Of a stretch of 64,000 nucleotides of DNA, positions 17,024 to 26,089 are shown one piece after another (positions within the stretch are counted from its first letter, which is position 1; the number at the start of each line of letters is the position of its first letter). The notes under the pieces are model-generated. The model ran no database searches. It was given only the letters and a program-made list of their open reading frames with translations, and had not been told where the DNA came from. The DNA lies in the NCBI GenBank assembly GCA_964558975.1, contig CAZLFQ010000001.1, positions 868,001 through 932,000 of the forward strand, given 5' to 3'. This DNA comes from CAZLFQ01 sp964558975. Lineage in GTDB: Bacteria > Pseudomonadota > Alphaproteobacteria > Rickettsiales > Midichloriaceae. A program made the position numbers and the translations under genes.

Positions 17024-18339
17024 TCACCTCAAAAAATTTTAAAAACAAAACCTACTATGTTTTTGGCTTGAGCCGAACTGGTAAGGGCGCTGTTAAATGC
17101 TTGTATGCAAGTGGCGCTAAAGTTTATGCATGGGATGATAATACAGAGAATGTAAAATCTATAGATAGCTCACATGCTGATTGCATTGCTCCTGACAAAA
17201 TGGATTGGTCTACGGTAGATTATTTAGTTCTAAGCCCAGGAGTGCCAATCATTGGTGATAATGCAAATCAAGTAGTGCATTTTGCAAAAGAAAATAATAT
17301 AGAGATAATTTCTGATTTAGATTTGTTATATCAAGCTTGTCCTGATGCAAAGTACATTGGAATTACTGGCACAAATGGTAAGTCAACCACTACAGCGTTA
17401 GTTGGTCATATTCTAAAAAATTGCGGACATAAAGTTTGTGTTGGCGGCAATATCGGTAATTCTGTTTTAGAACTCGAGCAACTAGGAGATGATGGAGTTT
17501 ACGTAATAGAGGCCTCATCATTCCAGCTAGATATTTCTAGCCATATTCGCTTTAATATCGCAGCAGTGATAAACATCACGCCTGATCATCTCGATAGGCA
17601 TTTAACAATGGAGAATTACATTGATGCCAAAGAGCGAATTTTGCGCAATCAAACGGATGATGATATTGCGATAATTTCAAAAGATTATAACATCCTATTC
17701 AATGGAAAAAATTTGGTAAGCATCTCTTGTAAAACAGAAGCTGATATTGCGTGTAAAGATAGAATCATAATCGATGGAAACAAAACATTCGATCTAACCG
17801 ATATGAAATTTTTGCCAGGGAAGCACAATGAGGAAAATATTGTAGCGGCATATGCAATCTGCACAAAGTTTGGTGCCAATCCAGAAGATGTCATAAAGCA
17901 TTTAAAAACATTTGTTGGGTTAGAGCATCGCATAGAATTTGTATTAGAAAAAAACGGATTAAAATTCATTAATGATAGCAAGGCAACTAATGCTGATGCA
18001 GCTGAAAAAGCATTAAGGTGTTTTGATAATATCTATTGGATTTTAGGTGGCGTCGCTAAGACGGATGGCATTGACTCATTAGTCCCGCTCTTTAAAAAAA
18101 TCAAAAAGGCATATTTAATTGGCAAAGCTCAAGATAGATTTGCTATCACATTGACGGCAGCTAATTGTACGCTTGAAAAAGTAGAAACTATTGAAGGGGC
18201 TTTAGATAAAATTAAAGCTGAAAACCCTAGCTCTGGTGTTGTTTTGCTTTCGCCTGCCTGTGCATCTTATGACCAGTTCAAAGACTTTGAGCATAGGGGC
18301 AGAGCTTTTAAAGAGCTGGTAAAAGCTAGGTGGGCATGA
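17020..18339 (+). CDS. murD: UDP-N-acetylmuramoylalanine--D-glutamate ligase
   Basis: This protein of about 439 residues adds D-glutamate to UDP-MurNAc-L-Ala in the cytoplasm. It has an N-terminal Rossmann-like domain (YVFGLSRTGKGA), the ATP-binding GITGTNGKSTT, the Mur ligase signature HLDRH-x-MENY, a C-terminal ligase domain starting at DSKATNADA, and LLSPACASYDQF near the end. I chose the ATG at 17020, which forms an ATGA overlap with the methyltransferase stop; a GTG at 17008 is less likely. murE and murF are not adjacent. Confidence 0.97.
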   Translation: MITSKNFKNKTYYVFGLSRTGKGAVKCLYASGAKVYAWDDNTENVKSIDSSHADCIAPDKMDWSTVDYLVLSPGVPIIGDNANQVVHFAKENNIEIISDLDLLYQACPDAKYIGITGTNGKSTTTALVGHILKNCGHKVCVGGNIGNSVLELEQLGDDGVYVIEASSFQLDISSHIRFNIAAVINITPDHLDRHLTMENYIDAKERILRNQTDDDIAIISKDYNILFNGKNLVSISCKTEADIACKDRIIIDGNKTFDLTDMKFLPGKHNEENIVAAYAICTKFGANPEDVIKHLKTFVGLEHRIEFVLEKNGLKFINDSKATNADAAEKALRCFDNIYWILGGVAKTDGIDSLVPLFKKIKKAYLIGKAQDRFAITLTAANCTLEKVETIEGALDKIKAENPSSGVVLLSPACASYDQFKDFEHRGRAFKELVKARWA

Positions 18340-18399
18340 GCCTCTTATTTCTAAATAGCATTTAAATAAACTTATTCTACCAATGTTTTCCTTAGTTGG

Positions 18400-18415
18400 T
18401 TAACCAAAAATTAAC
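18400..18415 (+). promoter_or_regulatory. Putative CtrA box upstream of the 830-residue unknown gene
   Basis: The sequence reads TTAA-N7-TTAAC, a perfect match to the full CtrA site of Alphaproteobacteria. It ends 45 bp before the start at 18461. The second half-site can act as a degenerate -35 (TTAACT), with GATAAA 18 bp further as a weak -10. AT-rich DNA gives such matches by chance, so the support comes from recurrence at 25033 and 44938. Confidence 0.45.
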
Positions 18416-18460
18416 TCATTTTCCATAAGCTTAAGATAAAGCTTAGGAAAATTAGTTGTC

Positions 18461-20953
18461 ATGAAAAGAAAAGGGGAGAAATTAACACCTCAAGAACAAT
18501 CGGTGATAGATAGTGCTACAGCAGTGCTTTCATTGGGATTGGATTTAGCTTCCGCTCCAAATAAATGGGCTATGTTAAGAACAGCTGCAACTTCATTAGG
18601 CGGTATTGTTGGCGGCGCTAGCGTTGCAAAGTCCATATATAATGAAGTTGGTACAACTGCTGACCCTAATAAATTGGTGGAGGCGAAAACAACACAGAAT
18701 ATTTTATCCAGCCCAGAGTTTTGGAAAGTTTTAAGTAGTAGATCATCGGAGATTGGCGATTACCTAGCTTCCTACCGCGGCCAAATTGAGCCCAAACTCG
18801 CTTCTCTAACTACTCCCCAAGCACCTCAAGCTACTGTTAATGGGGAGGTAACTAATAAAGCAGGACTAACTTCTGAAAATAAAATTGGGCTAATGAGAGC
18901 AATAGTAGGACCTGCAGCTTTTCCTGCAATTCTTCGTGTTTTAGCGGATAGTCAAAACTCAATTGCTGATCTGATCTCAACCAGTAGAAGCTCAGAAGGT
19001 TCTGGATATAACGCAGGATCATTTGGGGATAGCTTAGATAAACTTGGTCTAGACCCAGAACTACTTTTTAGATTTCTACCATTAGTAAGTGCCACAATCG
19101 ACAAACTATCTACTCACCAATCAGTAGTAGAAGAGATGCTTGAAAGCTTAGCAGAACCACTTAAAAGTATTTTAGAAAAAAAAGAAGTGAAACTTGATAG
19201 TGATCAAAGAGAAAAGCTTTTTTCTGGGTTAGGAAAGATTCTTTTTGATAAGGATAATGGCATAATTATACCACTAATTAATGGACTAGAAAAAAACCCA
19301 AGCATTGTAATCGATGTCATTTCAAAATTGAGATTAAAAGATACCTTGAAATCAATAGGTTTGGATTTAGATAATCCTATACATAAGGTGTTAATTACAT
19401 CGGTTGTTTCGTATGTAGTTGTTGAAGTAGCGAAAAATCCTGAGGCAAGAAAGAACTTAGAAAATATTGTGACTATAATGTCACATTCATCAATTGATGA
19501 AGACACTAGGAAAACATTCATTGCTGAACAGGCTTTCTCATTACTAACAGTAAATTCTAATTTATCAGTGCTAATTCCTGCACTTTTAAAAGATGCTGCT
19601 GTACCACTTATAGAAATTATAGCTGTCAACCCAGCTATAAAAGAAGGTGCAAAGAAACTTGGAATAAATTTGGATGACCCAGCTCAAAAACATGCTTTCA
19701 CACCCACAATTGGAATATTAACAGAGACACTAACGAATTTGGGCTTTGATCAAAAAGATAAGAATTTATATGCTCAAATTGCGAATTATTCCATACAGCC
19801 ATCACCTGAAAAACTTCTCGGCATCATACAAGATACATCTGCTATACTTTTAAATAACCCAACCATTTTTAAAAACTTAACAGAACTTCTATCCAAAGAA
19901 AACATTGCGGCACTAAAACCTGCATTAAACGCTATTGTACGCAACAACTTTTTTGCAATGTCGATTCTTAATGACAGTGAGATTATAAGCAACTTTAGTA
20001 AAAGCTTTATAAATGAAGAATCTTTGAAAACTGCTATAACTGTAGTTTCATCTATGACTGAAAATGGAGTTTTAGATAAGCTAGTAAGAGGAGCTACATC
20101 TGAACTTGATAATAAAGATATAGGCGCAATATATGATGGGGCGATAAAAGTCTTGCAGTCTATAAGCACTAGCACTTTTCTAGAAAAAAATAAAAGCGCC
20201 ATAACATCTTTAGTACAACAAGCTTCTGCAAACTTAGATGCCAACAAAAAAGAAATAGTTTCAACATTCACACCTATTTTAGTTGATACTGCGAAAAGAA
20301 TTTTTAGCCCTGAAAATGTTCAAGAAATTGAGAAATTTAAAGATAGTGTGGTTAAACTTATCGACCCGACTGTACCAACCGAAGACAAAATTAAGATTGG
20401 GCTGGATATCATAAAAAAAGAACTCGATGTAATAAACTCACCTGATCTTCAAAGCGCTGTAAAGAATAATAAAGACAAGCTAATGAAAGCAGTTGATTCT
20501 ATGCTTGAAAAATCAAACATGCCAGAAGATAAGAAAAACAAAATAAAGGAATATGTGGGGTTAGCACTAAATGTTGTTGAACACCCGACTATGCTAAAAG
20601 ATCTAACCAAGGTGTTACAAAATAGCAAAGCGGCTAAAATGTTAGAAGAATCAGCAACTGAGAAACTTAAAGGAAATAAGTTCAAAGCTTTTACAAAGCT
20701 TGCAAGAGCTGTTATTGCATCTCCAGAGCTCTTAAGGTTTGGTTATAACTTAAAGCAAGCTAAAAAAGAAGCTGGAACAGTAGTACCACAAGAGATACAA
20801 GGGCAGATGCCAGCACGTGGCGCACACACAAGAAAAGTTATTGAAGAAAGAAAAGCTAGCCAAGCTGCAACCGTTAATATACCAACATCTGAAAAGACGT
20901 TCGTGGGAAAATTAAAAGCTAAATTATTTAGTAATAAGGGCAATTCTATATGA
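18461..20953 (+). CDS. Large alpha-helical protein of unknown function
   Basis: I do not recognise this 830-residue protein. It has no clear signal peptide or transmembrane topology and is predicted almost wholly helical. It has a possible internal duplication: SIGLDLDNPIHKV (about residue 300) and KLGINLDDPAQKH (about residue 400), each followed by a long hydrophobic helix. Many NP-containing helix starts suggest a solenoid-like array. The C-terminus (from about residue 740) is basic. AGGAAAA precedes the ATG and a CtrA-type box lies 45 bp upstream. It is translationally coupled to the next gene by an ATGA overlap. A T4SS substrate or cell-cycle-regulated structural role is possible but unproven. 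Confidence 0.8.
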   Translation: MKRKGEKLTPQEQSVIDSATAVLSLGLDLASAPNKWAMLRTAATSLGGIVGGASVAKSIYNEVGTTADPNKLVEAKTTQNILSSPEFWKVLSSRSSEIGDYLASYRGQIEPKLASLTTPQAPQATVNGEVTNKAGLTSENKIGLMRAIVGPAAFPAILRVLADSQNSIADLISTSRSSEGSGYNAGSFGDSLDKLGLDPELLFRFLPLVSATIDKLSTHQSVVEEMLESLAEPLKSILEKKEVKLDSDQREKLFSGLGKILFDKDNGIIIPLINGLEKNPSIVIDVISKLRLKDTLKSIGLDLDNPIHKVLITSVVSYVVVEVAKNPEARKNLENIVTIMSHSSIDEDTRKTFIAEQAFSLLTVNSNLSVLIPALLKDAAVPLIEIIAVNPAIKEGAKKLGINLDDPAQKHAFTPTIGILTETLTNLGFDQKDKNLYAQIANYSIQPSPEKLLGIIQDTSAILLNNPTIFKNLTELLSKENIAALKPALNAIVRNNFFAMSILNDSEIISNFSKSFINEESLKTAITVVSSMTENGVLDKLVRGATSELDNKDIGAIYDGAIKVLQSISTSTFLEKNKSAITSLVQQASANLDANKKEIVSTFTPILVDTAKRIFSPENVQEIEKFKDSVVKLIDPTVPTEDKIKIGLDIIKKELDVINSPDLQSAVKNNKDKLMKAVDSMLEKSNMPEDKKNKIKEYVGLALNVVEHPTMLKDLTKVLQNSKAAKMLEESATEKLKGNKFKAFTKLARAVIASPELLRFGYNLKQAKKEAGTVVPQEIQGQMPARGAHTRKVIEERKASQAATVNIPTSEKTFVGKLKAKLFSNKGNSI

Positions 20954-22440
20954 AGTTCAAAAGTGAGATTGAAATCAGAAAATTAAAAGGCGAAGAGCTG
21001 AGTAGTTACGCCTTAGATTTTTGTAATCATTTCAAAACATCAGACCCAACATTGCTAAACTTAAGTAAGAAATTAGCTACTGATTCCAAATATGAACCAA
21101 TTCTAAAAACTGAATTGATAAGAGCGCATAATATTAGAAAAGCATGGCCTGATGTAGAAGTATCAAATGCTAATTCCCTATCTGAGCAAGTAGAAAAAAC
21201 AATTGATGCTTTAGCATTCGATAAAACCAAATTCACCGTTCTTAATGAGACAGTATATGATGCTTTAAAAACATCTGTTGCAAACATCTTTTCAACTCTT
21301 GTTGAAAGTAATCCGCAACAGGCAGATTACATCCTAAGGTCTATGTTAAAAACAGGCTTTTTGACTGGTATTTCGATAGAAAATTTTGACAAACTGCTTG
21401 ATAATCTTGAAGTTAAGGGAGATGAATTCAGACCAATGCTTCATAAATTAGCAAGCTTCTACCGCGGTAAAGATAAAACCGATATCTTTGTTAGAGGGTT
21501 ACTAAAAGTCAGTGGCGTACAAAGTGATAAAACTAAAGATTTTATGACTGATATATCTTCTGTAATTGGCGAATGTGTTAAAGTAACATGCCAAGTAATA
21601 GAAGATAACCAAGTTGAGGCTGTCAAAGTAAAAACGAACCTTAATGATAAATCATGGCAAGATATTAAATCTAGCAGCACTGAGCTTGTACAATACCTGC
21701 AAAATATGCTGGATAATGGAATGTTTGAGCTTACATTTGATGGGAATAGATACTTTAGAATAGATGTTAGCGAGCATAAGAAAATAAATGGCTGCAACGA
21801 AGTGATCTCTAATATAAGAGTAATTGGTGATTTCTTAATGGATTTATATAATGCAAAATCTGCTCTTCAAAACTCAAGGCCAAATAACAAAGAACAAAAC
21901 CAAAAATCTTATGACGCAGCATTATTAAAATATTTGGAATTTGGAGCCTCCGATAATCTAGCTCCAGAACAGCAACTAGTTTTCTGGCATATGCTAACAT
22001 CAGGAATGCTAAAAGAGATTCTTGGCGCTTTTGAAAAAGCATTTGATTCAAATGATAAAACTTTCCTAAACTTGCTGGAGAAGTTAAAAGTTAGATACGA
22101 AGCCTTTAGAGAATACGATTCATCATTTCTTGATAAAAGCTGTATCAACATTGATAGCGTAAAACTATCAATCGAAACTGGCTCACCTTTAACTTATGCA
22201 ATTGAAGCTAGCCTAAGAGAAGATGCACTGAGAATGGCAAATACCGGCAAATACCTAAGCATAAGATCTAAATCATCATTTCCTGAATCAAATGATTTAT
22301 TACCAAGTGCTTTTGCAAAAAGTATAGGGCTAACCGAACTTAGTACAAAACTGGCTAAAATAGAAAAAGAAACAACTGAACCAAGCTTTACCAATATGTT
22401 AAAAGAAAAAGTAAAAAACTCATTCGCTAAAGGGCAGTAA
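20950..22440 (+). CDS. Alpha-helical protein of unknown function, partner of the preceding gene
   Basis: This 496-residue soluble, mostly helical protein has no motif I recognise and no signal peptide. It overlaps the upstream 830-residue gene by 4 bp (ATGA), so the two are almost certainly cotranscribed and may form a complex. Composition is rich in Lys, Ser, Asn and Leu, similar to its partner. The C-terminus is basic (MLKEKVKNSFAKGQ), a feature often seen in T4SS substrates but not diagnostic. ssb follows 89 bp downstream behind its own promoter. Confidence 0.78.
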   Translation: MKFKSEIEIRKLKGEELSSYALDFCNHFKTSDPTLLNLSKKLATDSKYEPILKTELIRAHNIRKAWPDVEVSNANSLSEQVEKTIDALAFDKTKFTVLNETVYDALKTSVANIFSTLVESNPQQADYILRSMLKTGFLTGISIENFDKLLDNLEVKGDEFRPMLHKLASFYRGKDKTDIFVRGLLKVSGVQSDKTKDFMTDISSVIGECVKVTCQVIEDNQVEAVKVKTNLNDKSWQDIKSSSTELVQYLQNMLDNGMFELTFDGNRYFRIDVSEHKKINGCNEVISNIRVIGDFLMDLYNAKSALQNSRPNNKEQNQKSYDAALLKYLEFGASDNLAPEQQLVFWHMLTSGMLKEILGAFEKAFDSNDKTFLNLLEKLKVRYEAFREYDSSFLDKSCINIDSVKLSIETGSPLTYAIEASLREDALRMANTGKYLSIRSKSSFPESNDLLPSAFAKSIGLTELSTKLAKIEKETTEPSFTNMLKEKVKNSFAKGQ

Positions 22441-22469
22441 GTCCTTTTCACCTCTTAACAAAAAAATAA

Positions 22470-22498
22470 TTGACCTTAGTATACGACTGGTTTCTAAT
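22470..22498 (+). promoter_or_regulatory. Sigma70-type promoter for ssb-rppH-nadV
   Basis: TTGACC at 22470-22475, a 17 bp spacer and TCTAAT at 22493-22498 match the -35/-10 consensus at 5/6 and 5/6, ending 31 bp before the ssb start. This is the clearest promoter in the window. It implies that ssb, rppH and nadV form a unit separate from the unknown gene pair upstream. Confidence 0.6.
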
Positions 22499-22529
22499 GC
22501 TGAAGAACAAATTGTATTAGCAGGCGAAT

Positions 22530-22997
22530 ATGGCAGGAAGTTTAAATAAAGTAACACTAATTGGAAATGTAGGAAAAGACCCTGAAATCAGATCAACACA
22601 AGATGGTAGAGAAGTTGCAAGCTTCCCTTTGGCAACATCTGAATCTTGGAAAGATAAAAGTGGGGAGCGCAAAGAACGTACTGAATGGCATCGCGTTGTA
22701 ATTTTCTCGCAGCCATTAGTAACTATTCTGAAAAACTATGTACATAAAGGATCAAAATTATATATTGAAGGATCACTACATACCAGAAAATGGAGTGACC
22801 AAAACGGTGTAGAAAAATATACAACAGAAGTTGTACTACAGGCATATTCTGGCACTTTAATGATGTTAGATAACAAAGGTGGTGGGCATTCAAGTCATGC
22901 TAACGAAAGCCATGCGTCTGAAAAATCACCTAGTCACCTTGAATCTACAAAAGATGAGTATGTAGCTGAGCAAATCGACGATGAGATTCCTTTTTAA
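22530..22997 (+). CDS. ssb: Single-stranded DNA-binding protein
   Basis: This 155-residue protein has an N-terminal OB-fold (about residues 1-112, with LNKVTLIGNVGKDPE and WHRVVIFSQP), a flexible Ser/His/Glu-rich linker, and the acidic C-terminal tip DDEIPF that recruits replication and repair proteins. It acts as a tetramer on exposed single strands. The stop overlaps the rppH start by one base (TAATG). Confidence 0.97.
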   Translation: MAGSLNKVTLIGNVGKDPEIRSTQDGREVASFPLATSESWKDKSGERKERTEWHRVVIFSQPLVTILKNYVHKGSKLYIEGSLHTRKWSDQNGVEKYTTEVVLQAYSGTLMMLDNKGGGHSSHANESHASEKSPSHLESTKDEYVAEQIDDEIPF

Positions 22998-23482
22998 TGC
23001 ACGACCCAAATAACATACCTACCAAATACAGACTTGGCGTTGGTATAATGCTAATTAATGCAGAAAAAAAAGTGTTTGTTGGACAACGCGCCGATAGATT
23101 TTCCGACGCATGGCAGATGCCACAAGGTGGAATTGATGAAGGAGAAGAACCTCTAACAGCTGCATTGCGAGAACTTGAAGAAGAAGTAGGTACAAACGAT
23201 GCTGAACTAATAGCATCCACAAGTGATTGGATAAAATATGACCTGCCTGTAGAAATTATTCCTGAATTGTGGGATGGCAAATATAGAGGCCAAAAACAAA
23301 TGTGGTATCTCATGCGTCTAAATGGCGGAGATAGCAAAATTAATCTTCAGACAAAAATTCCGGAATTTGTGAAATGGAAATGGATTGAGCCAGAAATTCT
23401 TCCTGAAGTGATCGTTGAATTTAAAAAAGAATTATACCAAAAGTTGGTGGATTACTTTAAGCCAATAATTTCCAAATTATAG
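22997..23482 (+). CDS. rppH: RNA pyrophosphohydrolase (Nudix)
   Basis: This 161-residue protein starts with the YRLGVGIMLIN segment of RppH and has a full Nudix box with the catalytic RELEEEVG around residues 50-58. The WQMPQGGIDEGE segment before it is typical of RppH/NudH rather than other Nudix hydrolases. It removes pyrophosphate from 5'-triphosphorylated mRNA to start decay; in invasive bacteria the same family (InvA) also cleaves dinucleoside polyphosphates. It is coupled to ssb, with nadV 2 bp downstream. Confidence 0.93.
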   Translation: MHDPNNIPTKYRLGVGIMLINAEKKVFVGQRADRFSDAWQMPQGGIDEGEEPLTAALRELEEEVGTNDAELIASTSDWIKYDLPVEIIPELWDGKYRGQKQMWYLMRLNGGDSKINLQTKIPEFVKWKWIEPEILPEVIVEFKKELYQKLVDYFKPIISKL

Positions 23483-23484
23483 AA

Positions 23485-24948
23485 ATGATAGTCAACCCTC
23501 TAACTGCGACAGATTTTTATAAGACTGATCACCGCAGGCAGTATCCAGATGGAACAACTGAAATTTACTCGAACTTCACACCGCGATCTAGTCAAAGAAA
23601 AAACAAACACATTATCAATTTTGGACTGCAGTATTTTATAAAAGATTTTCTGTTAAATTCATGGAATGAACATTTTTTCAAGCAAGAGAGATCCGTTATA
23701 TTAGGTACTTATAAAAGGAGAATGGATTTAGCATTAGGAGAAAATGCTATTGATGTTTCTCATATTGGAGCTTTACACGATCTTGGCTACTTGCCATTAC
23801 GAATTAAAGCGCTTCCAGAAGGAGCAATTGTACCTACCGGTGTCCCCTTACTAACAATTGTAAATACGCATCCTGATTTCTTTTGGCTCACTAATTATAT
23901 TGAATCAGCTATGTCGAGTTATTTGTGGAAGCCAATAACTTCAGCGACAACAGCATTTGAATTTAAAAAATTACTTACCAGATTCGCAATGAAAACAGGT
24001 GGCTCAATGGAATTTATCAATTTTCAAATGCATGATTTTTCATTTCGTGGCATGTCATCTCTGCAGGATTCAGTAGCAACTGGTGCTGCACATTTAACAT
24101 CATTCATTGGTACAGATTCTATAGCTGCTATAGATTTCATCGAAGAATTTTATAATGCCGATGCTAAAAAAGAAGTAATTGGCTGTTCAGCGCCTGCAAC
24201 TGAGCATTCAGTAATGTGTATGGGCACGCAAGAAAAGGAATTGGAGACATACAGAAGGTTGATTTGTGAAACCTATCCTGAAGGCATAATATCTATTGTA
24301 TCTGATACTTGGGATTTCTGGAAAGTCATAACTGAATATATCGTTATTTTAAAAGAAGATATTTTACACCGTAAGGGCAAGGTTGTCATTCGTCCTGATA
24401 GCGGTGACCCTTTTAAAATAGTAGTGGGCGACCTTGATGCAGCAGATGAATCTCCAGAATATAAAGGCACAGTTGAATGCCTATGGGATATATTTGGCGG
24501 AACTACTACAAAGCAAGGTTATAAAATATTAGATCCACATATAGGTTTAATTTATGGTGACTCAATAAGCCTTGATGTAGCTGACAGAATTTTGGATGGT
24601 TTGGCTCAAAAAGGGTTTTGCTCAAGCAATATAATTTTTGGCATTGGATCAACTTCATATCAATACGTTACTAGGGATACTTTTGGCTTTGCGTTCAAAG
24701 CGACAAGTAGCAAGGTAAATGGCAGAAGACTAGACATTTTCAAAGATCCCAAAACAGACTCTGGCACTAAAAAATCTGCAAAGGGTTTGCTCAGAGTAGA
24801 GTTTGAAAATGGCCATTATGTTTTGCATCATCAACAAACAGAAAGCCAAGAAAAACAAGGTGAGTTAAAAACTATTTTTGAAGATGGGAAACTTATATAC
24901 GAAGTAACTTTAGCGGACATAAGGAAAAGAATTAATAATGTGTTGTGA
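23485..24948 (+). CDS. nadV: Nicotinamide phosphoribosyltransferase
   Basis: This 487-residue protein matches the NAMPT/NadV family, which converts nicotinamide and PRPP to NMN. Visible markers: TDFYKTDHRRQYP at the N-terminus, APATEHSVM with the catalytic histidine near residue 241, SDTWDFW near residue 272, RPDSGDP near residue 303, and FGIGSTSYQYVTRD near residue 392. Length matches the family. With an NMN adenylyltransferase this gives a two-step nicotinamide-to-NAD salvage route. It is the third gene of ssb-rppH-nadV. Many Rickettsiales lack NAD synthesis, so this may be an acquired salvage gene; codon use looks like its neighbours. Confidence 0.93.
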   Translation: MIVNPLTATDFYKTDHRRQYPDGTTEIYSNFTPRSSQRKNKHIINFGLQYFIKDFLLNSWNEHFFKQERSVILGTYKRRMDLALGENAIDVSHIGALHDLGYLPLRIKALPEGAIVPTGVPLLTIVNTHPDFFWLTNYIESAMSSYLWKPITSATTAFEFKKLLTRFAMKTGGSMEFINFQMHDFSFRGMSSLQDSVATGAAHLTSFIGTDSIAAIDFIEEFYNADAKKEVIGCSAPATEHSVMCMGTQEKELETYRRLICETYPEGIISIVSDTWDFWKVITEYIVILKEDILHRKGKVVIRPDSGDPFKIVVGDLDAADESPEYKGTVECLWDIFGGTTTKQGYKILDPHIGLIYGDSISLDVADRILDGLAQKGFCSSNIIFGIGSTSYQYVTRDTFGFAFKATSSKVNGRRLDIFKDPKTDSGTKKSAKGLLRVEFENGHYVLHHQQTESQEKQGELKTIFEDGKLIYEVTLADIRKRINNVL

Positions 24949-25032
24949 CACTTCGCCTTAACCCAATAAAAAACAAGCAAAATTGCCGTAATTTCATCTA
25001 AAAACCCAACTTTCACTATAAAAACGCATATG

Positions 25033-25048
25033 TTAACAAAAGTTTAAC
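25033..25048 (+). promoter_or_regulatory. Putative CtrA box upstream of the nuclease-like gene
   Basis: TTAA-N7-TTAAC lies 69-84 bp before the GTG at 25117. It is a perfect match to the full CtrA site. TTAACA in the second half is also 5/6 to a -35 box, and TATAAA follows at 25072. It is one of three such sites in the window, all before orphan genes. Confidence 0.45.
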
Positions 25049-25050
25049 AA

Positions 25051-25073
25051 TACTTAGGTTCAATTACTAAGTA
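25051..25073 (+). promoter_or_regulatory. Inverted repeat TACTTAG-N9-CTAAGTA in the promoter of the nuclease-like gene
   Basis: Perfect 7 bp arms flank a 9-base spacer, directly downstream of the CtrA-type box and partly overlapping the TATAAA at 25072-25077. It could be a repressor operator or an RNA hairpin; with so few GC pairs an operator is more likely. Its left arm and spacer (ACTTAGGT-NN-AATT) resemble the inverted repeat in front of the T4SS operon at 61486-61508. Confidence 0.35.
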
Positions 25074-25116
25074 TAAATGTGTTAAAATTGTATCTAACAT
25101 TACTTGGGGGAGTAAG

Positions 25117-26067
25117 GTGTTAGGTACAAGAAGTAAAAGAAATTTCTCAGAGCTATCTTCGGGTTTGCCTTCTGACTACAAGGAGATAAGTAGTAAAAAG
25201 GCTAAGATCCTGTACGCTAGACTTAGAAATGATGGCTCTAAAATCAATAGATTCGTAAAATATGGCTATGGCAAGAAAAGCACTGCTTATATTCACAACG
25301 ACATATTCAGTCCTAAAACACGTAAAAAAGCTCTGGTCACATTTAAAACTATAAATGGCCATAGAGCCAACTGCACATTCACAACCCCTACACCTATTTC
25401 TGGCAGACATAGAAGTGCTATAACACCAAATGGCAGTGAGCTGACTGAAAGAATAGATGTTGGTTCTTTGGTTATGTATCTTGAAGCAGACAAACAAGAT
25501 ACTGTATCTGAAAGCATGAAAAAACTTGCAGTATCTACATTGTTATTAGAAAGGGAATTCAGATGCATTGTAACTCCTGAAGATTTAATAAAGGCTGGCC
25601 TTCAGAAACGTTCTTCGCAAGCAAAAGAGAAGGGATGGAAAGCAAAAGAAGCGGCCAAAGCTTCAAATATTACAATGTCAGCAAATCAAAAATGGCATTG
25701 GTTGCATATGATAGCTTTCTTTATGAAAGGTAAGTCAGTTCAAAATTCTGGCAACTTATTTGCTGGAACTGACTATGCTAACTATCGACACTTATTCCTA
25801 GAATTGGAAGTACCATACTTATTACAATATTTTCCTAATGGACTGACAATTTTTGGAACCGTGCTTGCTGATGTTAATGATGTTGCGAAAACATTTACAT
25901 ACAATATTGCTACCGATGATTTTGAACTAAAATTTCAGATTGACGCTCAATCTCTAGTTCAACCTTCAGCAACAGAAGGCGAATACATTCACAACTTCGT
26001 TAAGGTTGTCTTAGAAAGAAAGGAAGAAGAAGAGATCACTTCTTTCGCCGATAGAATGAAAAGATGA
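25117..26067 (+). CDS. Unknown protein with His-Me-finger-nuclease-like C-terminal motif
   Basis: The likely start is GTG at 25117, preceded by a strong GGGGGAG Shine-Dalgarno site. The 316-residue product has no signal peptide and is basic at both ends. At residues 193-229 it carries WHWLHMIA..., QNSGNLFAGTDYANY and a glutamate, resembling the (D/W)-x-x-H-(L/M)-I...NL-x-x-(G/Q)-T...N...E layout of DNA/RNA non-specific (beta-beta-alpha-Me) nucleases. The general base would be His197 and the metal ligand Asn213 or Asn222. The N-terminal 180 residues are unrecognised. It is monocistronic between CtrA-type and inverted-repeat control sites. Nuclease function is inference. Confidence 0.6.
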   Translation: MLGTRSKRNFSELSSGLPSDYKEISSKKAKILYARLRNDGSKINRFVKYGYGKKSTAYIHNDIFSPKTRKKALVTFKTINGHRANCTFTTPTPISGRHRSAITPNGSELTERIDVGSLVMYLEADKQDTVSESMKKLAVSTLLLEREFRCIVTPEDLIKAGLQKRSSQAKEKGWKAKEAAKASNITMSANQKWHWLHMIAFFMKGKSVQNSGNLFAGTDYANYRHLFLELEVPYLLQYFPNGLTIFGTVLADVNDVAKTFTYNIATDDFELKFQIDAQSLVQPSATEGEYIHNFVKVVLERKEEEEITSFADRMKR

Positions 26068-26089
26068 ATATCTGGAATTTATAAATAGA

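Noticed and set aside
18426..18445. Two copies of AAGCTTA before the 830-residue gene
   Set aside because: Short direct repeat overlapping a self-palindromic HindIII-type sequence; likely chance in AT-rich DNA.
22454..22470. TTAAC half-site before ssb as a fourth CtrA box
   Set aside because: The second half reads ATAA at the correct spacing, so only a half-site is present, and a normal sigma70 promoter explains the gene.
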